A stretch of DNA of 27,339 nucleotides, from assembly GCA_027027675.1 (NCBI GenBank), contig JALVKT010000128.1:1-27339 (forward strand). Reading direction: 5' to 3'. This document shows, piece by piece, positions 22,803-27,339 of the stretch. The DNA is from Thermofilaceae archaeon (GTDB taxonomy: Archaea > Thermoproteota > Thermoprotei > Thermofilales > Thermofilaceae). How positions within the stretch are numbered: the first letter of the stretch is position 1; every line of letters begins with the position of its first letter. A program made the position numbers and the translations under genes. The notes beneath the pieces were generated by a model that saw only the letters and a list, made by a program, of their open reading frames with translations, was not told the DNA's origin and ran no database searches.

Positions 22803-23528
22803 ATGGGTAAGCGTCTACTCGTCCAGAGGAGGGGGCGCGGGGGCTCCGTCTTCCGCAACCCAGGATGGAAGAGGATAGGGCCCGCCAGGTATCCCCCCTA
22901 TAACCCCGAGGAGTTTAAGAAGAAGGTTAAGGTGGGCGTGGTAAAGGAGCTCATGCACGAGCCGGGCAGAGGGCTCCCCCTAGCAAGGGTTGTGTTCGAA
23001 GACGGGACAGAGATGCTCATGATACCCCCCGAGGGCCTAGCGGTTGGCCAGAAAATATACTATGGCGCCAACGCGCCCCAGCACCTGGGAAGCATTGTCT
23101 CGATAGGCAACGTCCCCGAGGGAAGCATGGTCTTCAACGTCGAAATAAGGCCCGGAGACGGGGGCAAGCTTGCCAGGAGCAACGGCGCCTACGTCACTGT
23201 TCTAGCGCACACCAAGGGAAAAACCCTGATCCAGCTCCCCTCCAAGAAAGTTAAGGAGGTGAACAGTGAGGCCAGGGTCACACTAGGCATAGCCGCCGGC
23301 GGCGGAAGAACAGAGAAGCCCTTCCTCAAGGCCGGCAAGATGAGACACTGGTCCGAGGCGAAGTCCTTCAAGTATCCAACCGTGAGGGGCAAGGCAATGT
23401 CGCCCTACGCGCACCCCGCTGGTGGAGGCCATCACCCCAAGGGCTTAACGCCGGCGCCCAGGAACGCGCCTCCCGGTAGGAAAGTTGGCCACATAGCTGC
23501 GAGGCGTACTGGTAGAAGGAAGGGCTAG
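22803..23528 (+). CDS. rpl2: Ribosomal protein uL2 (L2)
   Basis: This 241-residue uL2 begins MGKRLLVQRRGRGGSVFRNP. It has the OB and SH3-like RNA-binding domain (GSIVSIGNVPEGSMVFNVEI, RPGDGGKLARSNGAYVTV) and the conserved C-terminal loop near the peptidyl-transferase centre. Here the loop reads MSPYAHPAGGGHHPKG: the His-Pro and Gly-Gly-Gly are kept, with Ala where most members have His or Phe after HP. It ends PPGRKVGHIAARRTGRRKG. uS19 normally follows within a few bases; instead a minus-strand gene ends four bases downstream. Confidence 0.97.
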   Translation: MGKRLLVQRRGRGGSVFRNPGWKRIGPARYPPYNPEEFKKKVKVGVVKELMHEPGRGLPLARVVFEDGTEMLMIPPEGLAVGQKIYYGANAPQHLGSIVSIGNVPEGSMVFNVEIRPGDGGKLARSNGAYVTVLAHTKGKTLIQLPSKKVKEVNSEARVTLGIAAGGGRTEKPFLKAGKMRHWSEAKSFKYPTVRGKAMSPYAHPAGGGHHPKGLTPAPRNAPPGRKVGHIAARRTGRRKG

Positions 23529-23532
23529 GCCG

Positions 23533-24705
23533 CTAGCCTAGCACCTTGTCCAGCGTTTTTATAAACACTATTTCTAGCTCTGAAAGTGCTCCCCCCAGAG
23601 GCTTCCCCTTAATGTCGCTCATAACGACTTTCTCGATGAGCATCTTGGCTGTGAAGGGCAGCCTGCCCCTATGCACTATCTTGTCCCAGACCATTACGCC
23701 GCGGTTAAAGCCCATGCTAAACAGCGTCCTAGCCCTGTCGCTCCTAAATATTGGCCTGTGAATCGCTACAGGCTTCTCCCCGGAAATCTCGGCTGCAACG
23801 TTCCTGGCCGCCACGCGCCCCTGGAGAATCGCCTCTTCCGCCATTTTACAGGCATACGCGTCGTCAACCTTAACGCTAGTTATGTCGCCGGCAGCATACA
23901 CGTCACGTAGCCCCTTCACTCGCATATACTCGTCTACTAGAAGCCATCCTCTCCGTGAACGCTGGGGCGGGGGCGTAAATGGTATCTCCATGGCACGTAT
24001 GCCCACCGTCCAGATCACCAGGTCGGCCTCCAACGTCTCCCCATCCTCGAGGATAACCCTTCTCCCGTTCTCGACTTCTGCGACTCCCCGGCCGAGAATT
24101 ATCCTGACACCTTTTTCCTCGAGGAACTCCCTCGCCAGGCGGGAAGCCTTTTCGTGGCGCAGAGCGGGGAGGAGGAGATCCATTTTTTCGACGAGCGTTA
24201 CGTTGCCGGGCCCCAGGATTTCGAGGAGCTCGCCTGCCACCTCAATGCCTGTCAAGCCGCCCCCCACGACTATCGCTGAGCTAGCTCCTCCCTCTATTTT
24301 CTCGAGTATCCTATAGTAGTGGCCAAGCCGCCAGGCAGGCAGCGCGGACTCGGCCCCCTTTATGCCATAATACTCGGGCTTCGCCCCCGCCGTTACTATG
24401 AGCTTATCGTAGCTTATCTCCTCCCCGCTTCCCAGCGCTACTACGCGCTTCTCAGCGTCCACAGAGGCTGCAGCGTCCTTCAAGTACTGGGCGCCGAGCC
24501 GCTCCGCGATCCTGCTAAACGGCTCAGAGATTTCTTCTTCCCTTTTCTTATGGGTGAGAAGGTAGGGTAGTGAGGGTAGATAAACGAACTTGGGGGACGG
24601 GTCCACTAGTAGCACGTCGTGCTTGTCGGTGACTCCCAGTTTATGTAGGGTTTTGAGGGCACTGTAGCCGGCGAATCCTCCCCCTATAACTACTATTTCA
24701 GCCAT
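23533..24705 (-). CDS. NDH-2/sulfide-quinone-reductase-like FAD-dependent pyridine nucleotide oxidoreductase
   Basis: This 390-residue flavoprotein has two dinucleotide-binding folds. The FAD fold begins MAEIVVIGGGFAGYSALK and ends at DVYAAGDITSV (about 262-272). The NAD(P)H fold contains AIVVGGGLTGIEVAGELLE (about 144-162). This layout fits type II NADH dehydrogenase and related quinone reductases. The two active-site Cys of classical SQR are not evident, which favours an NADH:quinone-type or ferredoxin/rubredoxin-reductase-like role. The closing segment MLIEKVVMSDIKGKPLG to the end may be the amphipathic membrane-contact helix. It lies in inverse orientation between uL2 and uS19, genes normally adjacent, with four bases to the uL2 stop. 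Substrate and acceptor cannot be fixed from sequence. Confidence 0.85.
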   Translation of the reverse strand: MAEIVVIGGGFAGYSALKTLHKLGVTDKHDVLLVDPSPKFVYLPSLPYLLTHKKREEEISEPFSRIAERLGAQYLKDAAASVDAEKRVVALGSGEEISYDKLIVTAGAKPEYYGIKGAESALPAWRLGHYYRILEKIEGGASSAIVVGGGLTGIEVAGELLEILGPGNVTLVEKMDLLLPALRHEKASRLAREFLEEKGVRIILGRGVAEVENGRRVILEDGETLEADLVIWTVGIRAMEIPFTPPPQRSRRGWLLVDEYMRVKGLRDVYAAGDITSVKVDDAYACKMAEEAILQGRVAARNVAAEISGEKPVAIHRPIFRSDRARTLFSMGFNRGVMVWDKIVHRGRLPFTAKMLIEKVVMSDIKGKPLGGALSELEIVFIKTLDKVLG

Positions 24706-24719
24706 CTCATGTAAAGTGT

Positions 24720-24755
24720 TAGATATATAGGTACATAATCTGCACTAAATATTGT
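24720..24755 (-). promoter_or_regulatory. AT-rich promoter region of the flavoprotein gene
   Basis: On the minus strand this holds CAATATTTAG and CTATATATCT. The latter is rather close to the ATG at 24705, so the first is the better TATA candidate. The exact box is unresolved. Confidence 0.35.
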
Positions 24756-24837
24756 CCTGTAATACTCTTGATACTCTATATCCATGCCACCCATCTTTTT
24801 AACAACATCCCTTAATACATAGATGTCTGGCATAGCG

Positions 24838-24847
24838 CAATTATACC
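24838..24847 (+). promoter_or_regulatory. TATA-like box before a candidate small RNA
   Basis: CAATTATACC is centred about 25 nt before the GGGGC stem at 24867, the expected distance from a TATA box to a transcription start. Confidence 0.35.
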
Positions 24848-24866
24848 CTAACACCCACACTTTCCT

Positions 24867-24927
24867 GGGGCAATGAAGACTACGGCGGAGACGCCTCTGG
24901 TGGCGTAACGCAGTCAGCCTGAGCCCC
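24867..24927 (+). ncRNA. Candidate C/D-box-like small RNA
   Basis: This 61-nt element is closed by a terminal stem GGGGC (24867-24871) with GCCCC (24923-24927). Just inside are a near-consensus box C ATGAAGA (24873-24879; consensus RTGATGA, one mismatch) and a perfect box D CTGA (24919-24922). Archaeal C/D guide RNAs are usually 50-65 nt with this outline, and a TATA-like box sits at the right distance upstream. Against this, internal D' and C' boxes are not clear, and the middle instead forms a small hairpin ACGCC/GGCGT (24891-24906). No guide target was identified. It could be another structured RNA. Confidence 0.35.
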
Positions 24928-24937
24928 AACCCGTAGA

Positions 24938-24949
24938 GTTTATATTTAC
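24938..24949 (+). promoter_or_regulatory. TATA-box promoter of the uS19-uL11-uL1-uL10 unit
   Basis: AGTTTATATTTA is a strong archaeal TATA box. It predicts transcription from near 24969, which excludes the ATG at 24955 as a start and supports GTG 24979. Confidence 0.6.
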
Positions 24950-24978
24950 AGCCAATGTTGAAAGGTGGGTGCTACTCT

Positions 24979-25395
24979 GTGGAAGCTGCTATTGCAAAGT
25001 TCCAGTACAGGGGCTATAGCGTCGAGGAGCTGGAGAAGATGCCCCTAGAAAAGTTTATAGAACTACTACCTTCCAGGCAGAGGAGGAGCCTCAGGAGAGG
25101 CTTAACGGAGGAGCAGCGGAAACTGCTCGAGAAGATACGTAAGGCTAAGAAGGCGATGGCCGAGGGGGCCAAGCCCCCCGTTATAAGGACCCATGTCCGC
25201 GACATGATAATAATACCGGAGATGCTCGGCGTGACTGTACACGTATACAACGGGAAAGAGTTCGTCCCCGTGGAGATTACGCCGGAAAAGCTTGGCCACT
25301 ACCTAGGAGAGTTCTCGCTAACAACAAAGAAGGTAGAGCACGGCGAGCCGGGTCTCAAGGCCACAAGGTCCTCCATGTTCGTCGCGCTCAAGTAA
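24979..25395 (+). CDS. rps19: Ribosomal protein uS19 (S19)
   Basis: The 138-residue archaeal uS19 has FQYRGYSVEELEKMPLEKF, LLPSRQRRSLRRGLTEEQRK, and the highly conserved RTHVRDMIIIPEMLGVTVHVYNGKEF and GHYLGEFSLTTKKVEHGEPGLKATRSS. It sits in the head of the small subunit. The frame opens at ATG 24955, but the TATA box is only about 10 nt upstream of it; GTG 24979 follows GGTGGGT by eight bases and fits the predicted transcript. Normally it sits between uL2 and uL22; here it heads a unit with uL11, uL1 and uL10. Confidence 0.95.
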   Translation: MEAAIAKFQYRGYSVEELEKMPLEKFIELLPSRQRRSLRRGLTEEQRKLLEKIRKAKKAMAEGAKPPVIRTHVRDMIIIPEMLGVTVHVYNGKEFVPVEITPEKLGHYLGEFSLTTKKVEHGEPGLKATRSSMFVALK

Positions 25396-25408
25396 GAGGT
25401 GACCAGGT

Positions 25409-25906
25409 TTGCCCGAGAAGACGAAGACATTCACTTTTCTCGTTGAGGGTGGAAAAGCCACCGCGGGCCCACCGATAGGCCCGGCGCTAGGCCCTCTAGG
25501 CCTCAACGTGATGCAGGTTGTTCAGCGAATCAACCAGCTTACCAAGGACTTCGCCGGCATGAGGGTTCCCGTAAAGGTCACCGTCGACATTGAGAAGAAA
25601 ACATTCGAGGTAGAGGTCGGCACGCCCACGACGGCGGCGCTGATAGTGAAGGAGCTGGGGGTTCAGAAGGGCGCCCACCAGCCGGGCCACGAGGTTATAG
25701 GCAACCTTACGATGGATCAGGTGGCTAAGATAGCCCAGGTTAAGATTAAGGATATGGGTACGAAGGACTTTAAAGCGGCGGTGAAGACGGTTCTAGGCAC
25801 TGCTTTAAGTATGGGTGTCACTGTTGAGGGTAAGAACCCTAAGGAGGTTCAAAAGGAGGTTGACGAGGGCGTCTACGACGACGTCCTCTCTCCATATATG
25901 GGGTGA
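25409..25906 (+). CDS. rpl11: Ribosomal protein uL11 (L11)
   Basis: The 165-residue uL11 begins MPEKTKTFTFLVEGGKATAGPPIGPALGPLGLNVMQVV, with the N-terminal proline-rich signature. The C-terminal rRNA-binding domain has LTMDQVAKIAQVKIKDM and a terminal extension. It forms the stalk base and GTPase-associated centre with 23S rRNA. The TTG start lies behind GAGGTGACC. It is followed by uL1 after 7 nt, the common archaeal L11-L1-L10 order. Confidence 0.96.
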   Translation: MPEKTKTFTFLVEGGKATAGPPIGPALGPLGLNVMQVVQRINQLTKDFAGMRVPVKVTVDIEKKTFEVEVGTPTTAALIVKELGVQKGAHQPGHEVIGNLTMDQVAKIAQVKIKDMGTKDFKAAVKTVLGTALSMGVTVEGKNPKEVQKEVDEGVYDDVLSPYMG

Positions 25907-25913
25907 GTAGGCG

Positions 25914-26588
25914 GTGAGTAGCGTAGCCATATTGCAGAAGGATAACCTGGCGAGAGCCATAGAGGAGGCTAAGCGGAAAGCCAAGAAGAGGAGGTTTAAG
26001 CAGAGCGTAGAGATGATAATTGTACTCCGCGACGTCGACGTCAAGCAGCCCCAGAACAGGATAAACATAGCTGTCCCTCTTCCCCACCCGCCACCCGGGA
26101 AGGAGGCGAAGGTAGCGGTATTCGCCTCCGGCGACCTAGCCCTCAGGGCTAGGGAGGCGGGAGCCGACGCGGTGCTGGGGAGAGAGGACATTGAACGCCT
26201 CGGCGGAGACAAGAAGGCGGCAAAGAAGCTTGCGAAAGCCTACGACTTCTTCCTGGCCGGGACAGACCTGATGCCCCTCATAGGCCGCTTCCTGGGACGC
26301 TACCTCGGCCCTAGGGGCAAGATGCCCCAGCCTGTTCCGCCCAACGCGCCGATAGAGGCTATGATAAACAGGTTCCGCCGCTCCGTGAGGGTGAGGGTTC
26401 GCAACGAGCCCCAGATAATGGTGAGGATAGGCACCGAGGACCAGCCGACAGAGGAGCTCGTGGAGAACGCCGAAGCAGTTCTCAAGGAGGTGCTTAAAAA
26501 GTTCCAGCCCACAAACATTGGCCGCATATACTTTAAGCTCACGATGGGGCCGGCGGTTCCAGTGGAGAAGAAGGGTGGTAAGCGGTGA
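25914..26588 (+). CDS. rpl1: Ribosomal protein uL1 (L1)
   Basis: The 224-residue uL1 has the two-domain L1 pattern: QSVEMIIVLRDVDVKQPQNR in domain I, the inserted domain II (KVAVFASGDLALRAREAGAD to FFLAGTDLMPLIGRFLG), the signature LGPRGKMPQPVPPNAP (about 137-152), and the domain I return strand QPTNIGRIYFKLTMGPAV. It forms the mobile L1 stalk at the E site. In other archaea uL1 binds its own mRNA; I did not identify such a site here. It starts with GTG behind GGCG and is followed by uL10 with a 2-nt gap. Confidence 0.96.
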   Translation: MSSVAILQKDNLARAIEEAKRKAKKRRFKQSVEMIIVLRDVDVKQPQNRINIAVPLPHPPPGKEAKVAVFASGDLALRAREAGADAVLGREDIERLGGDKKAAKKLAKAYDFFLAGTDLMPLIGRFLGRYLGPRGKMPQPVPPNAPIEAMINRFRRSVRVRVRNEPQIMVRIGTEDQPTEELVENAEAVLKEVLKKFQPTNIGRIYFKLTMGPAVPVEKKGGKR

Positions 26589-26590
26589 CG

Positions 26591-27339
26591 ATGGTATATA
26601 AGAAGGAGTTTAAGAGGCACAAGCCCATACCCGAGAGGAAGATAAAGGCTGTAGAGGAACTCAAAAAGTACATACAGTCTCACAAGTACTTCCTAATAGC
26701 CAGTATCTACGGCATAACGGCTCCCGTGCTCCACGAGACACGCGCCCTCCTAAAGGAGAGGGGTACGGTTCTCAAGGTCATAAAGAACAGGCTCTTTCAC
26801 ATGGCCATAAAAGAGCTGGGCAAGGACGTCCCCGAGCTCGAGGAAATACTCACAGGACAGAACGCCGCCATATTCACTGACGAGAACCCCTTCGAAGTTG
26901 TAATCTACCTTGACAAGCAGAAGATATACCGCGAGGCAAAGGCCGGAGACATAGCCACAAGCGAGATAGTGATCCCCTCCGGGAACACAGGCATACCTCC
27001 GGGGCCGACGATAAGCCTCTTCAACAAGCTCAAGATACCCATGAGGATCCAGGAGGGAAGCATTTGGGTTACAAAGGACACCGTGGTCGCGAAGCCGGGC
27101 GACACCGTGTCCCCCGAGCTCGCAGAGCTACTAGCCAAGCTTGGGATAAAGCCCATTGAAAGCAAGCTCAGCATAAAGGCGATCTACCTCGACGGCCGCG
27201 TCGTAAAGCCCGAGGAGGTGGAGTTCGGCCACGACCTCTTCTTCGAGCGCGTCGCGCAGGCGCATAGGGAGGCGTTTAACCTGGCCGTGAACGCAGCCCT
27301 GCCCGTGCCTGAGGCCATGGAGGCAGCTGTGAAGAAGGC
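26591..27339 (+). CDS. rpl10: Ribosomal protein uL10 (L10/P0), 3' truncated by window edge
   Basis: The first 249 residues are present. MVYKKEFKRHKPIPERKIKAVEELKKYIQSHKYFLIASIYG is followed by KNRLFHMAIKELG and the archaeal insertion domain with GNTGIPPGPTISLFNKLKIP and KDTVVAKPGDTVSPELAELLAKLGIKPIE, as in P0-type proteins. The C-terminal helices that bind the P1/L12 dimers are only begun (FFERVAQAHREAFNLAVNAALPVPEAMEAA), and the stop is beyond the window. It anchors the ribosomal stalk. ATG 26591 lies two bases after the uL1 stop. The gene for L12/P1 is expected next. Confidence 0.96.
   Translation, partial: MVYKKEFKRHKPIPERKIKAVEELKKYIQSHKYFLIASIYGITAPVLHETRALLKERGTVLKVIKNRLFHMAIKELGKDVPELEEILTGQNAAIFTDENPFEVVIYLDKQKIYREAKAGDIATSEIVIPSGNTGIPPGPTISLFNKLKIPMRIQEGSIWVTKDTVVAKPGDTVSPELAELLAKLGIKPIESKLSIKAIYLDGRVVKPEEVEFGHDLFFERVAQAHREAFNLAVNAALPVPEAMEAAVKK

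Noticed and set aside
24693..24929. Minus-strand frame of 78 codons in the flavoprotein-uS19 gap
   Set aside because: It overlaps the flavoprotein start in another frame, spans promoters and the small-RNA candidate, and has no ribosome site or family likeness.
1..27339. Search for tRNA or rRNA genes, CRISPR arrays, insertion sequences, integrases or attachment sites
   Set aside because: No tRNA cloverleaf with T-loop GTTC context, no regularly spaced repeats and no transposase-like frame were seen. The 54-bp repeat lacks inverted ends and a transposase, so it is not called a mobile element.

Overview
The window is protein-coding DNA from a hyperthermophile-type archaeon, most likely a member of the Thermoproteota (Crenarchaeota). 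It carries archaeal-only or archaeal/eukaryotic-type ribosomal proteins (eS4, eL32, eL19, long uL30 and uL15, P0-type uL10), archaeal Mre11-Rad50, archaeal TATA promoters with short leaders, strong Shine-Dalgarno-like GGTG/GAGG sites inside operons, many GTG and TTG starts, a high G+C content and very tight packing. A Thermofilum-like lineage is a reasonable guess but cannot be proven from the sequence alone.

Left part (1-11.9 kb): the 3' part of mre11 overlaps a complete rad50. Next, on the minus strand, are a roadblock/LC7 protein and an M24B Xaa-Pro peptidase. On the plus strand follow a polytopic membrane protein with an unrecognised cytosolic tail, a divergent GalT/HIT-family nucleotidyltransferase, and a compact roadblock-GTPase module: a membrane-anchored coiled-coil roadblock protein, a soluble roadblock protein, and a COG2229-like small GTPase overlapping it by 38 nt. 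A minus-strand membrane-anchored protein of unknown function separates these from a coupled pair, a DUF99 protein and mtnA (methylthioribose-1-phosphate isomerase).

Middle part (11.9-19.4 kb): an unrecognised protein with a lysine-rich tail precedes a 'spc' ribosomal cluster uL24-eS4-uL5-uS14 | uS8-eL32-eL19-uL18 | uS5-uL30 | uL15-SecY. The cluster is broken into several transcription units. The uL24 and uS8 units start from the same promoter: an identical 54-bp block (TATA box, leader and start codon) lies at 12370-12423 and again at 14311-14364. The uL6 gene, normally between uS8 and eL32 in archaea, is absent.

Right part (19.4-27.3 kb): a small winged-helix protein, a 31-residue basic ORF, a SPOUT methyltransferase, then uL3-uL4-uL23-uL2. 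A minus-strand NDH-2-like flavoprotein gene sits between uL2 and uS19, which are normally adjacent. The divergent intergenic region holds a candidate C/D-box-like small RNA with its own TATA box. uS19 then heads a unit uS19-uL11-uL1-uL10 that runs off the window. The usual partners uL22, uS3, uL29, uS17 and uL14 are not here, so the ribosomal superoperon of this organism has been cut and rejoined at several points. No rRNA, tRNA, CRISPR array, transposase or integrase was seen.
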